Assembly: GCF_954871325.1 (NCBI RefSeq)
Contig: NC_088778.1
Location: forward strand, 21,747,120-21,811,119
DNA: 64,000 bases
Direction of reading: 5' to 3'
DNA from: Gordionus sp. m RMFG-2023
Lineage: Eukaryota; Nematomorpha; Gordioida; Chordodea; Parachordodidae
The stretch's first letter is position 1. Every line of letters starts with the position of its first letter. The position numbers and the translations under genes are program-made. Below, one piece after another: positions 24,297 through 37,190 of this stretch. Below the pieces are notes generated by a model. That model saw nothing but the letters and a program-made list of their open reading frames with translations, ran no database searches and was not told where the DNA came from.

Positions 24297-26530
24297 ATGA
24301 AGCAGGTTCCCAACAATAATATTAACATAAATATTGAATTACCGATATCAGGCAATAGCGATCTTTTTTTAAGTAGATTCGAAAACATATTCAAGATACC
24401 CAGATATCGGGCATCCAAAAAGCTGGATCCTTCACAAAAAGGCTACCAGACGAAGAATATATCAAGCTCAAAGATATGTTCACCTACCGACTTCATCAAT
24501 CCATCGATATTGATTGAAAAATTCAGATTATTACACCCGAGTAAATCTACAAGTTCGAATTTATTATTATTTAACGCAGCTGTACAAAGTAAAAATGAAA
24601 GTTATATCAATTGGGTAAGTAAAATATGCATTTTAAAAAATGAGTGTTTGCTAAATGATAGTGGAGTTATTGAAAAAGTAAAAATTTCGTCAATCAGTAA
24701 AAATATTAGGCAGAAAATTACGTTAAAAGAAAACATTACATTAGCAAAAATTCTTACTTTAAGAGATTATTTTGAGGAGTTCAAATTAATATAAAATATA
24801 ATTGCTAAAGTTGAAAATATTTCTTTAAACGAAAAAACAGAAGATGAAACAACCATGAAACATTTAGAAAGGCAAAGAGGTAAAACAGAAGAAAATAATC
24901 AGATGATGAGATATGGAGACCATGACGAATGACAAAATTTACAATCTAATTACAATAACAGACAACGATGGACAACAAGAGGCCAAGACTTTCAAAGAAA
25001 TAATTATCAAGGAAATAGTTACAACCCTAGATATCAGAAAATGCGAGTTATTACAACAACGTCAGGGCAAACTACCCAGGATCGTAGAATAATTTTTCAA
25101 GATTTGATAATAAAACTAGTTATAATAACAATAACTATAATAACTAATATTGATTATAATTAAAGATATAACATACATTATAAAGATTCAAGATTTATTC
25201 AAAGACATAACAATAATCATAATATTGGAAATCAAGGAAGAAATCAAGTATGCAATTGTAGATATCATAACAGCGATAATAATCAATCACGATACACAAA
25301 CAAAGTAAACACTGTAAATATAGAAGAGATAAAAGAAGATGATAATGATAAATTAGAGAAAAGAGAATATAATTTATATAATCTGGACATAAAAAATATG
25401 GATGCCGATAATGGTAACACAGCTAATGATGCATATAAAGTTACAGTATATTTGAATGACGTGTCTATATTAATGAAGATAGATAACGGTTTTAGATTCA
25501 GCATCCTACCGATACATATTGCAAGAAAGATTGAAATAAAAATCTTAAATAAATCAGATACAAAATTAACTGGATATAATGAAAAATGATAAAAGTATTA
25601 GGTACTGTCCAAGTCAAGGCAAAATTCGAGGATAAAACTCAAATCTTAAATGCTAATGTGGTCCAAAGTGACAAGATTTCACTTTTGGGAAGGACCTGGA
25701 TAACAGTTTTTAGAAATATTTTAGATAAATTTGTGAATTTAATTGAGGAAGATTATGATAATACTATACAAGAATTAATACCGCAAACGAATACAGAAGA
25801 GATGGTACAAAAGATAGATGGTAAAATGATGACAAATTTTGGGACATACCAATAAATTTTAAAAGAATAGTTAAAGAGACTAGTATAGATAACGAATTAA
25901 TGGAAGTAATCAACAATATAAATAATCATGAACAGATAAAGAATAAAACAAAAAATATGGAGTTAGAACTGAGTTTAATTAAAGATTGTCTTTTATAGAA
26001 AATAATACCACAAAATATGAGAAACGAGATGTTGCAAGAGTTGCATAAAGGGCATCTAGGTGCTGGGAAAACAAATTCATTAGCGAGAGATTATTTGTGG
26101 TGGCCTGGTATAAATGCAGAAATAGATCGGGAGGTAAAAAATTGTGATACATGTAATAAATATGCAGACAATCCTCATATATACAAAACCCATGGGAAAC
26201 AACAACAAAAATTTCAAACGCGTGCACATAGACTGCGCAATTTGAAGATAACAATTTTATGATATGTGTTGACGCATTTAGCAAATTCCCTATTATTAGA
26301 AGAATTAAAAACATAACTGCTGAATCAACAATTAAAGAATTGATGAAAATATTCAGCTTATTTGGTATAACAAAATAGTCAGTGATAAGGGAACTAACTT
26401 TACTGGTAACCTATTCAAGAATTTAAGATCATAAAATTGAACACATACACACTACACGTCACCTCCAAAAGTCCAATGGTCAGTGTGAGCGAATGATAAG
26501 ATCAATCAAAATGAGCATGAAAAGGAATAT
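24297..26530 (+). mobile_element. Ty3/gypsy-type LTR retroelement fossil
   Basis: Parts recognised on the plus strand: a gag region from 24297 (LSRFENIFKIPRYRASKKLD; KSTSSNLLLFNAAVQSKNES) to about 25300, an asparagine-rich stretch, a protease-like region at 25400-25750, and an integrase with an H2C2 zinc-binding domain at about 26020-26200 (HKGHLGAGKTNSL; LWWPGINAEID; CDTC) followed by traces of the catalytic core. No LTRs were recognised. It is broken, with many breaks, and looks older than its GC-rich neighbour. Base composition matches the host. Confidence 0.7.
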
Positions 26531-26739
26531 GGAAAGTAATAATAAAATAGACTTATATATAAAAAGTTCTTATTTAATTATCGTAATTCAAATGCTGTTT
26601 TCTAAAAAATAGTTTCTAAATATAGTTTCTATAAAATATATAATAACTATAATAACCTATACTTTGAGAATTCAACCCGGTTGGGTATTTGACTGGTCAA
26701 ATTTGTTGGTCAATTTACCTTATTAGACCGGTCATTAGA

Positions 26740-28963
26740 GATTTTTTATAGACTAGCAGCTGTACCAGTTGAACTTATAAATATGACCCTTTTTACTTTC
26801 AAAATTGATATAATAAAGGATATTAATCGAACTTCAGCTGATGCATGGATAAAGATAAGTGATGCATTTGCTAAATTAATGTCACTGAATCCGTTTTAAT
26901 AAAAATAGTTGCTGGGATATTCTAAAAACAAATGAATATATGATAACGGTAAGTAGTATTTTTCAATATTCTATTCTAATTTCTTATGTTATATTTAATA
27001 AATTTTATATTAATTGCAGAGAAAAGTTTCTAAAAATAAATTTAATGATTACTTGTTGGAATAGGAAGATATATTTGAAAACGAAAAATAGGAAAAGAAC
27101 AGTTTGAAGTAGTAATTTTAATAGATGAATGGAATAAAATGTATCCATGCGACGATGAAGCAAAGTTACGATCTGGCTGGACTCATATCATTGAGAAAAT
27201 CTTAACCAGTCAGATGAAACTTCCCTTTACCTGGTTGCTTAAAAATTATTATTTCCCATCAAATTTCATATTTTTTAAAAATTAGAGCTCATTGTAAACA
27301 ATGCACAGCCACATTAAGAATGAATATGATTAGTTCAATGCATGATAAACTTTGAAAAAAGTTAATTTACGATATTTTTAATTATAAATCACATATGCAT
27401 ACTCTTGTTTTAAAGAGACCATTTAGTGGTAGAAGAAAGGAAATCGGCAATCAATTAGAATAAGACTTTGCCTCTAACTGGCGGGTTGAAAAGGCCAACC
27501 AAACTATGGAATTTGGCAAGGTAGAACCAAATATACACTTTATTCTTTAAATGTTCTAAGAAAGTGTAAGCAAACTTTTAAAAATGATAATGATTTTGAT
27601 CTGAAAATGGATAATGGTATTAATACACTATTAATTTTAAAATATACCGAACCCTATATTTTAATCATTATTAATATATGATTTGATAAATTTTATATAC
27701 ATTATTGGTTGCCAGATCAAATGTGTATATACAATAAATTTTGTCAGGATACTGATGTGTCGATACTTCATATTGATGCAACATGCTCCCTGGTTACAAA
27801 AATTAGGCAATATAATAAAAAATCAGGCTATTTTTTATATGCGGGAGTAATTAGAATAAAATTAAAATAAGGTCAAATACCTGTGATGCAAAATATGGAT
27901 ACAAATTAGCGCAAAATCCCCAAAATAGTTGTAACCGATCATTCTTAAGCTTTGCTAGGCTTTGTTAGATCCTTAGCAAATTATATAGATCTGAAGATTA
28001 ATATTGACTTTGTATTTAATATAGTAATGGGACAAAAATTAAACATGCCCAAGATTTATATTAGAGTTGATTATGCCCACTGTATTAAGTTAATAAGCAG
28101 ATGGCAGGGTTTATATAAAAACCCAGTTTGTTTAGAGAGTTTTATATTCGCACAATGGCTATGCTAATTAAATGTTGGTCCTTATTGAATCCTTAATAAT
28201 GACATGTACTAATAATTATTGGAATGCTAAAAAATACCTAAAACCTATTATATCTGGACTTGAGAAAATGGAAACTGATATTTATAATAAAGTCGATGAT
28301 GTTGAGATAATTAATTTAAATATAACCAGTAATCTCTATCATTGGATAGAAAATTTGAAAAATAGTGCCAAATCTAAATGTGCAATATTTGTAAAAGAAG
28401 AAAATTATTTTTATTGCCCAGATATTATGAAACATTATGCAATTTTTTGAGGACATATCCCTTATGGTTTAACATTATGCAAGTACAATATAAATATGGG
28501 CAACCAACTGCTTCTACGACTAATATTGAAAGTTATTTTAACAATTTAAAAAATAGAACTTTTAAATCTGAAACATTACCATTACGTTTGGATAAGTTTT
28601 TCTTGCAAGCATTTCAACGAAATATAAGGTATGATTACACTGACGGAAGCTGCAAGAATTATAAATGTAATTAATAAAGAAAATATAGACTTAGATACCG
28701 TACTTAAAATTAACGAGTTAATTAAGGAGGAAAGGATTGAAATAATAGATATCATATATCAAGAGACCTCTGATTTAAAAATACAAAAATTTAAAATTAA
28801 CAAAGTTTCGATTGACGATGAAGTTTCAATTAATGAAAATCGAATACTTGAAAACTGGAAAGGGTTGGCGGATAAGCCAGTAGCAAGAAAAAAGCATTCT
28901 TGGGCTCACTGTCCTGAAATTTTGCGCTTATTAGATGACAAAAAAATTAATTGGGATTATTAA
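26740..28963 (+). mobile_element. Decayed MULE transposon, transposase pseudogene
   Basis: Plus-strand frames in order: TSADAWIKISDAFAKLMSL near 26840; WNKMYPCDDEAKLRSGWTH near 27130; a catalytic region with HIDATCS (27770), VVTDHS-ALLGF (27930) and IRVDYAHCIKLISRW (28060), which fit the MULE D-D arrangement; then TASTTNIESYFNNLKNR (28510) and ENWKGLADKP ending at a stop at 28963. The C-terminal frame (28631-28963) is intact, while the N-terminal half has several stops and frame changes, among them a stop in VTDHS-ALLGF where a residue should separate S from A. Terminal repeats were not found. Non-functional. Confidence 0.65.
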
Positions 28964-29309
28964 GAAATGGAAATCTTTTTACAATGGCACATCCTTCAAA
29001 AATAGGGACAAAACAGTTTTTAATAGGGAATACGTGTCCTATTGATGCACCTTCCTAAGGGGCGGCGGTGGCCTGCTGCGATAGCAAATTATATTTCTCA
29101 TATTTTGATCAAATATTAAATAACGTTTTTCAGCATTTTATTAAATATTTTATATCACGTGGAATTAATAAAACATAAACAAAATATATAACGAGAACTG
29201 AATTAGCGATGACGATGTTTTAACTTTAATTACTAATACTAATGAATGATTTATATCGTTTATCATGCGAGGCATTTTTTATGTCATCAACAAATGTTTC
29301 AAAAATATA
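28964..29309. other. Sequence downstream of the MULE
   Basis: No gene seen. A short GC island (GGGGCGGCGGTGGCCTGCTG near 29058) may belong to an element end; the rest is A+T-rich. Confidence 0.4.
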
Positions 29310-29685
29310 GCAATGTGTTTTTTCCGGCAATGTGTTATTTTTTCAACTTTAAATCATTTTTTGAGCCCGTTTTTTTAAATTTAAAAATCTGATTTTACTG
29401 GAAATGTATGATGTCATGCTTGGGAATACCTATTTAATGAATTTCAAACAATTTTTCTATGAACATTAAAACTTAATATAATTTAAATTAAATTTTTCAT
29501 ATATTTTTATATAAATTATAAATGACTCAAAGATTAACAGCAAAATTGTCTACAATTCATAAGATAGGTATTCTAAACATGATGGAATATATTTGAGGTA
29601 AAATCAAATTTTTAAATTTAAAAAAACGCGCTCAAAAAATAATTTAAAGTTTTAAAATAACACATCGCCGGAAATAACACGTTGA
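29310..29685. repeat. Long hairpin MITE with arms of about 170 nt
   Basis: The left arm from CCGGCAATGTGTTATTTT (29320) through CATTTTTTGAGCCCG and TTTAAATTTAAAAATCTG returns inverted on the right as GCGCTCAAAAAATAATTTAAA and ATAACACATCGCCGG (29630-29675). The pairing continues inward through the AATACCTAT and AAACAATTTT blocks, leaving a loop of roughly 50 nt. The open frame at 29618-29833 overlaps it and is not a gene. Superfamily unknown. Confidence 0.65.
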
Positions 29686-30560
29686 CGCTAACATATATAG
29701 TATGACGGATAAATTTAAATGCACTAATAAGTGCTATAAGACGGAGAATATAAGATGCCCTATATATACCAATTAATATAAACATTTTAAATACAACAGG
29801 TTTCCAAAACTTGGCAGCTGCGATTGAAGACATACCTGCCCGATCCTTCTGTAAATCGTGCAGGAATTTGAGTGCATGAATACGAATTTCATGAACAAAT
29901 TATTATTGAAACAACAGGATGTGAAATATATAAATTAAATAATTTCTCGATATTTACAGATCTTTCTGTTAAAACATATTTTTTAAAAGCAGCAATTAAA
30001 GAAAGAAAAATTTTCGAAAAAAGAATAAAAATATTTGATGAGTGAATCAGAAATGTATTTTTATATTGATTAGATATGCTTCCTCAATTTAATTAAAAAA
30101 TTGATGAGTGAATCAGTAATGTAATTTGATATATGATTACTGAATTTACACAAAAATTTGATATGACTGATTAGCTACTAGTGCTGTTATAAGTAGCTAT
30201 CAAAGTACCATTAAAAATAAAGTTTGGTCATTATTATTCTACAATAATTCTTTACATAGCTTATACAATTTAGCCCTTGACACTTCCTATTTAAATTAAA
30301 AAATATATATGCTAGAGTTTTGAAAGAATTTCATTTGTTTTAAAACGATCGGCTGGCGCGGCGAATTGATTTAGACACCGCCACAAAAATCGGCGGGGGC
30401 GGGGCAGCGTCAAATATTTTTCTAATTTAAATTTTTTAATAAAATTATAAATTCATTGGAAACACTTTAAAATAGTAACTATAATTAAACGATTTTATTA
30501 ATTTCATGTATAAATATTATTTTATTTAGATTTATAGGAAATATTTATAATCTTTTAGAG
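29686..30560. other. A+T-rich spacer with one GC island
   Basis: No gene supported. A GC-rich patch at 30340-30410 (GGCTGGCGCGGCG; GGCGGGGGCGGGGCAGCG) resembles part of 31225-31260 (ACCGGCGGCAGCGTATTTGA) in the same direction, so the two may be pieces of one repeat flanking the hAT remnant. Confidence 0.35.
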
Positions 30561-30574
30561 TTCAAAGTGAGAAG

Positions 30575-30890
30575 CTATGAAAAATACACACCCGCTGTGT
30601 TTGCTCGTAGCTAGAAAACACAGGATCTTTCTAGCTAATATTGAAAGTTTAGGAATATGCAATGCTCTTATATTTCAAAAATCTAAGACATCTTTAATCT
30701 CTAAATTATAAGGCAAAAATAATGAATAACACTCCTTTTCTAGACTAGTTAAATAGTCATGTTGTTTCAGATTATTGTTATGAATAGATAAATTTTTGGT
30801 AGACAATGACTTAAGATGATCGAATTCTGAAGCAACCTCCGTCGTTTCACGGATAATTCGTCCCCGTGTCAGGCAACAGAGAGGTAGCGT
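30575..30890 (-). mobile_element. hAT transposase C-terminal (dimerisation) remnant
   Basis: The minus strand at about 30750-30590 reads LEKECYSLFLPYNLEIKDVL, then IRALHIPKLSILARKILCFL, then ATSKHSG. This is the hAT C-terminal dimerisation block (FPxLSxLAxxILxxPATSAxSE). One in-frame stop follows DVLDF where tryptophan is expected. Upstream frames (to 30890) are broken. A lone relic; no terminal repeats were assigned. Confidence 0.65.
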
Positions 30891-32400
30891 GTTGACATAA
30901 AAATTGCACAGGAGTAATATTTTTTTCTTTTAAATATTCATTTACTATGTTAATAGCTTAAAAACGAGGATCCAAAAGTGCTCCTAGCACCTAAGTAAAA
31001 AAATAAAACAAAGAGAAATAATATTTAAAAAAACTAATTCATGTATAAAATACTACCTGAAGATCGGTTATGGGAAATATGATCAAATTTAGTAAGCATA
31101 TTTTGTTTAATAATATTTATTAATTTTAAAAAATATAATCGCATTTTTTATTAATTTAAAAAATATTTAATATTATTTTTCTTTTAATTACAATTCATAA
31201 ATAATATATAAAATTGTCAAAAATCACCGGCGGCAGCGTATTTGACCGGGAACGCACAGGTCATATATGATTTAAGGGTTGATGAATGTTTTTATCTTGA
31301 ACTTATCAAATCAAATGGTTTTGCAATGGCCCCTATATAAAATATGGCATTTGTGACAACAGAAATTGTGAATTTAAAATTATCCTATATAATTCATATA
31401 AAATTATATTGCATTATATGTATTAAAAAACTAAATATATCTATAATTCAGCAAAAACGATGTTACAAACTACAATCCTCTTATATTAGTATTTATTTGT
31501 TATATAGAATGTTTTATTGATTTATATGCCTATTTTCGCCAATTTATGTTTTATTCGTTGAAATTTATTTCAAACATTTTTTACAATTTTTCCTCCATCT
31601 AAATATTGTAATATTAATAATCTTTCTAGTCGTTTCGACAATTTCCAGAGAGGAGTTTGGATAAATTGTTCATATCTATAGAAAAATAATATTCAATTAG
31701 ATATGGCTTCTCTAAAATTTTCTCAAGCGTCTAGAGAGGTGTCAGAAAATTTAAAGGATTGATATGACATACATGTTTATTGTATTAGGGTAACTCAGAA
31801 TTACTTCGTAATTAATTGATAATAATGAGATCTAAATATAAATAAAATTTATGATAGAAATATTTATATGCATATCATAATTTTTCGAATAAAATAAAAC
31901 TATGTAAACGAATAATTTGAATAAAATTTTAGAGAATGTTTTTAAATAATAAAACAATAAATAATACACTTATTAGAATATGGTTCAATGGACCCATTTA
32001 GGCCGAAAATAATTTTTTGTGACTGTTATAGCTATTCATTGATGTATTTTGGGCACCTTAATATATCTAAGCTTCTGAAACATTTTATAGTACTCAAATG
32101 TGGTAGATGTATGGAAACTGTTACGATCTTAGTTATAGTAATATATTTATTGAATGGTTTAAAGGAAACTAGATAAAAGTTCCAAGGCAAATTACAGAGA
32201 TTGTTAAATCTAAAAATAAAAATGAAACTTTAAATAATTTGCATAAATTATAAAAAAAAAACTATTACAATTAATTAATTCAACAACAATTCTTACGACT
32301 TTATTAAAAGGGATTTCCGATTACACAAAAATTATCAAAAAAAAAACTAATAATAATTTTATAATGGTTTGCGTATTTATATATATTTTTTAATATTCAA
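30891..32400. other. A+T-rich spacer without supported gene
   Basis: No gene or RNA recognised. The open frame at 31988-32176 (MDPFRPKIIFCDCYSYSLM) has no domain I recognise and no splice context; it may be chance. Confidence 0.5.
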
Positions 32401-32504
32401 AAATTAAAAGTAAATCAGTTCATGATATAATAATATAATCAAACAACTTAAATATTCAAATATAACTAAATATTAAATTACTATAATAATCGAAAACTTC
32501 ATTA

Positions 32505-32635
32505 ACACAATATTCAAATATAAAATAATAATTTAACAACACAAATACTATTCAAATATAAAATAATTATTTAACAACACAAATCCTATTCAAATTACAG
32601 AGTAATTATTTAAATATAAAAAAATGAAATAAAAA
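32505..32635. repeat. Short tandem repeat, about 50 nt unit
   Basis: ATTCAAATATAAAATAAT followed by TTAACAACACAAAT recurs at about 32513 and 32555, with a degenerate third unit near 32590. It precedes the larger satellite array. Confidence 0.6.
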
Positions 32636-32699
32636 CAAGCAAATATAAGAAACAATTGATAGGCTAAATGCATAGGACAATATGGATTTTTTAAATTAA

Positions 32700-34680
32700 T
32701 TGTGACTTTTTATAGGGTTTTTAGCCAAACTAATTAATAATTTAAATTTTACTAATTAAGCACTTAATAATGGTGAATATAAGATATTTCTCACTGATAT
32801 ATTTTTTGTTTATTTTGTTAATAACTTTTTTATTTTAAATTCGGCTACTTAACTGATTGAACTACTAACCTTTACTAATGAAGTACTAAAGAATTATATA
32901 AGTTTCATTGTTAGTGCTTCCAATCGTTCGACCAATTTCAAGCCTAAATCGTAACGTCATAACTTTTATTTAGCTTATACTTTTTTTATATAAGTTAACC
33001 AAATTAGTTACAAAATTTTTAAATGACTAATTAAGCACTAAGTAATGGCAGGGTGCTCAATACTACTATAGTTTTTGTTTTGATGTGCCGCCATTGATTG
33101 TTTAGTTTTTTATTTCTTTAATACCTTTTTTATTTTAATTTGGGCCGCTAAACTGATTTAAGCACTAATATCTACTAACGAAGCCCTAAAAAATATATAA
33201 GTTTCATCGTTAATGCTTCCATAATTTTGCTGGCCAAATTTTTTTTTAGGGGACAAATATTTTTTAATTAGGCGGTGAATGGGGAATTTGAATTTACTAA
33301 TTAAGCACTAAATAATAGCGTAAACCCGGTGTATAGCACTACTTCAGTTTTGTTTCGGTTAACCGCCATTTGTTGCTTATTTTTGTTTTCTTCTTTAATA
33401 ACTTTTTTATTTTAAGTGGTGTTACTAAACTTAATAAGGCACTAATCTCTATGAAAGGAGCGCCTAAGATTGATAAATGTTTCATCGTTGGTGCTTTCAT
33501 AATTTCGCTGGTTATAATTAGACCTTGATACATTTATTTAACTTATAACCTTTTTTTACAAGGCGGTTTACCAAATTAATAACGGAATTCAAATTTACTA
33601 ATTAAGCACTAAATAATGGCGAAAATCGGATGTTAAATACCACTAGTTATTTTGGAAATCCGTTGTTGTTTATTTATGTTTTTTATTTTAATAGGGGCTA
33701 CTAAACTGACTAAAACCCTAACCTTTACTAATGAAGCAATAAAGAATGATATAAGTTTCATCGTTAGTGCTTCCAATCTTTCGGCCAACTTCATGCGTAA
33801 ATCGTGACGTAATAATTTTTATATTAATGAAACTAAATGTTCATTGTTTATGGATATTGTTTTGGCATGTCGCCATTATTTGTTTACGTTTGTTTTATTC
33901 ACAAATAACTTTTTATTCTTAATTTAGGCTACAAAAGTGATTGAAGCACTAACCACTACTAACAAGTACTATAAAATGATAGTTTCATCGTTAGTGCTTC
34001 CAATCGTTTGGCCAACTTCACTCCTAAATCATAACGTGATAATTTTTATATAGCTTATAACTTTTTTTATAAAGCGGTTAACTTAATTAATAAAGAAATT
34101 TCAATTTACTATTTAAGCACCAAATGATGGTTAAAATCGGATGTTTAATACTACTATAGTTTTTGTTTTGCCAAACAGCCATTATTTGTTTATTTTTGTT
34201 TTTTCTTTAATAACTTTTATATTTTAATGGGGGGCTACTAAACTGATTGAAGCACTAAACTCTACTAACAAAGCAATAAAGAGTGATATAGTTTCATCTT
34301 TAATGCTTCCAATTGTTCGGCCAAATTCACGCCTAAATGGTTGACGTTATAATTTCTATTTAGCATATAACTAATATGGTTTACTAAATTAATAAAGGAA
34401 ATTTAAATATATTAATTAAGCACTATATATTGGTGAAAACTAAATGTCCATGCTTTTATAGTCTTTATTTGGCATATCGCCATTATTTGTTTATTTTTGT
34501 TTTTTTCGCAAATAACTTAGGCAAAGTGATAGCGTGAAGTTGGCCAAAGTTTTTGTTTATAACATATTTTCCTTAACTTCGGTTATACAATGGAAGCACT
34601 AACAATCACTAAAAATGGCATATGCTTCATCGTTAGTGCTTCCAATTCGGGCAACTTCACGGAGCCCAAAGCCACATATA
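32700..34680. repeat. Satellite array, about seven units near 285 nt
   Basis: The block GTTTCATCGTTAGTGCTTCC recurs at about 32901, 33201, 33479, 33749, 33982, 34284 and 34627 (spacing 233-343 nt). Each unit also holds TACTAATTAAGCACTAAATA, a run like AATAACTTTTTTATTTTAA, and GCTACTAAACTGATTGAAGC. Units differ by small indels and substitutions, so the array is moderately old. The last unit forms a hairpin, GGAAGCACTAACAATCAC against CGTTAGTGCTTCC (34596-34645). The 33339-33533 open frame falls in it and is not coding. Confidence 0.8.
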
Positions 34681-35340
34681 AAATAAATAATTGTAACCAG
34701 GCCATAAGTTTAAACTGATCAACGATAATTAAATTCCTGGTGATGTTGTCGGTACTATCCGTTTCGCGATCTTTGATGATAAATTAGCTTCTTAAGATAA
34801 ATCCCCACATTTATCTCTCATTGATAAACACCATCCTACTATTTATAACATCACTTCCTCTGGATTTGCTAAGCTATTCCCTTCTGGATCAAATTTTTAA
34901 TTCTCTTAAAACTTTCCGCAAAGTCACAACAGATGGTCTTAGATCACTTCCATCCTAACCTTTTCCTCGATTTAATTGATAATAATAATAATAACCCAGT
35001 TTACTATTCAAAACCTTTTATTACAATAAAATTTTAACCCAACCCTTCCAATATTTAGGCTCTTATTTTGGTGCAAGCTTAGTTGCAATACCTAACGAAG
35101 GTAAAAGTAGGCTTTTGGATATTTCTTTAGGAAACTAGTCGCTAAAATAATTATAATTTGTAGTAACATCAATCGTGGATAAATAGATCTGACGGGTCTG
35201 CTCTTCTTCGTTCTATATGATTAAAAATCAAACTCTTTGTAGTAAATCCTATTAATTTTATCACTTATCACGGTTTATAATGAATTTCTCAAGGATGTTT
35301 CTATTTGTCATAAACATGTCTTTCCTATATTTTCATATAT
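34681..35340 (+). mobile_element. Retroelement reverse-transcriptase remnant, probably LINE-type
   Basis: Plus-strand frames contain GDVVGTIRFAIFDDKLAS near 34740, then SSGFAKLFPSGSN, and near 35070 FGASLVAIPNEGKSRLLDIS with RKLVAK in an adjacent frame. These recall a group of invertebrate reverse transcriptases with GDVxGAIRxLxSDDxLA and FFGASLxAxxKxxGGIRPIAVG blocks. It is heavily decayed. It borders the satellite array directly, so the array may have grown beside or inside it. Confidence 0.45.
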
Positions 35341-35689
35341 TCGTACTTTATTTTTAATAGTTATTTTGATTTTTAAATATTTTATTTCGTTTATATATTT
35401 TCAATATTTATTAAAAATGGTTTAGATTACCAAACCTTTTAGTCGTTCAAAGAGAAACTAGTAGAAAATAGTAACTATTAATATATAAATTTTTCATTTA
35501 CCTTAAAATTTCATGCCATTATATCGATTTGAGTGATTGAACTTAGTATCAATTTTAGTAAACATTACTTGAAAAGGTAACGCGTTTGTTACTTTGTAAA
35601 AAATGTAAAAAAAAGGGTTAGCAGTTACTTTTCAATTATTTTCAAAATACAAATTTTTTGGAGGATTTCAGTAACTCAAATATTATATT

Positions 35690-35890
35690 TTTCGATTTTT
35701 TAAAACGGTTAACTCAATATTTTAGCCAGAAAAATGTGCCTAAGTGAGATTTTGCTAATAGATGTTCAAACCTTTGTGCCATATGAGCAAAATCTTTAGG
35801 CTTGCGTAATATTTTTTGGATAAAATATTGAGTAGTCGTTTTTAAAAATCGGCTAAAATCGAGCCATTTAACAACACATTACTCCATTCC
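35690..35890. repeat. Fold-back MITE, copy B (inverse of copy A)
   Basis: The arm CGATTTTTTAAAACGGTTAA plus CTCAATATTTTAGCC at 35692 returns as GGATAAAATATTGAGTAG plus TCGTTTTTAAAAATCGG at 35818-35852. The outer right part, ATCGAGCCATTTAACAAC, matches copy A at 18672 in reverse (GTTAAACGGCCCG), and the centres correspond (GCAAGCCTAAAGATTTTG against GTAAGCCTTAAAATTTGG). Confidence 0.6.
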
Positions 35891-35959
35891 TTTTTAATGC
35901 CTGATTTAAGAAATAATTCTAAATAATCTTCCAGGTTGATAGTTTCTATTTATCCATTC

Positions 35960-37190
35960 ACCGATTGCGTTGGCTCTAAAATTTAGATTTGTGTCTTCTA
36001 TAAGTTTATTTTTTTATTGTCTTTTCTAAATCAAGATGTAGAAACTGAATTGGATGAAATAAAATTTCCATTTCCATCCTATAGTAAATATTTTTCTGTT
36101 TTAAAAGAGGAGGATCTTTATGATCCTAATGAAACCGCTTTTTTGGATGTAACAGCTCATTGGATCAACTCGAAATCATTGCAACGAATCATATTCTTTT
36201 TATTTTTTAGAATGTATGAGGATAAAAGTTCTGAAATAGATGAAGATTCTTAAGGTGTGAATATCAATGTTATCCTTACTAAGTTGAAAGTTATGATTTC
36301 CTAATTAATTTGGTGGCAACAGTTGATGCGGAGAAAGCTTAAGAAAATCGAAGTTTAATACTATATCTCAAAGCTCAATTCAAAAGTGTCAATCTTTATG
36401 AAACAGAATATGTCCACAAATATGGCCGATAGCATAATTAAAAAATTGAGATTTGATATGTCCAAAAACCACCAGATGGAATTCATATTATAAATCCATG
36501 GTAGTGTTAGATAAAATATTTAGCAAAAAATTTCAAGATTTGATCATTTATGTAATAACATTTAGCTTGTGGGCGAACTCTCATGAATTTATTAAAGAAT
36601 ATAATCTTGTAAATATCAATTCCCAAACAAATAAATTTCAGATTATGGAGCCTTCGGCAAAAACCTCGAAAGCGAGCTTTTGCAGATTCTCTTATACTTG
36701 GCATTAATAAAAAGTTTATAATTTGGTAAAAATATATTACATATTGTAAATAACCTTTTTGTAGATTTCCAAGTGTTTGTAACGATGATAATATTATTAC
36801 TGCTATTATTCAGCATTTAAATTAAATTTGGATAAAAGGGATCAAAATAGATAACTACTAAAAATATCATTAATTTTATAAGGAAATAAATTCTAAGCAC
36901 AAATATACCAGGAATTTTTCAAATTTTATAACATAAATATTCAATGTGGAGTGGCTGATAGTATTCACATTTAGTCATTATCTACTATCATTAGAGTCAA
37001 TCAAATAGATTAAAAGGAAGAAAATATATTAGATAAATATTTTTTAATACTTTATAAACTATTACTCTCTAGTGTTCCTGTTGAGCTCTTCTTTAGTATT
37101 GCCAAACAAATTTAAGGTGAGAGGCGTGGTTGTTTATCAGATTCAAATTTAGAAAATTTGCTATTTAAAAGCAAATAAAGATTATAAATT
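35960..37190 (+). mobile_element. hAT transposase remnant
   Basis: Plus-strand pieces in order: an open frame at 36017-36253 (FPFPSYSKYFSVLKEEDLYD); CPKTTRWNSYYKSMVVLDKI at 36453, the TRWNS block of hAT transposases; EFIKEYNLVNINSQTNKF at 36590; and, after broken sequence, LLLSSVPVELFFSIAKQI with CLSDSNLENLLFKSK at 37060-37170, the hAT dimerisation end. The catalytic core is only partly visible and the frame changes several times. Terminal repeats were not located. Confidence 0.6.

Noticed and set aside
25979-26314. Minus-strand frame over the Ty3-like integrase
   Set aside because: Antisense shadow of the zinc-binding integrase region.
34681-35340. Host gene encoding a GDVVGTIRF-type protein
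   Set aside because: The frames are heavily broken and the blocks resemble a reverse-transcriptase group, so it is read as a retroelement relic.
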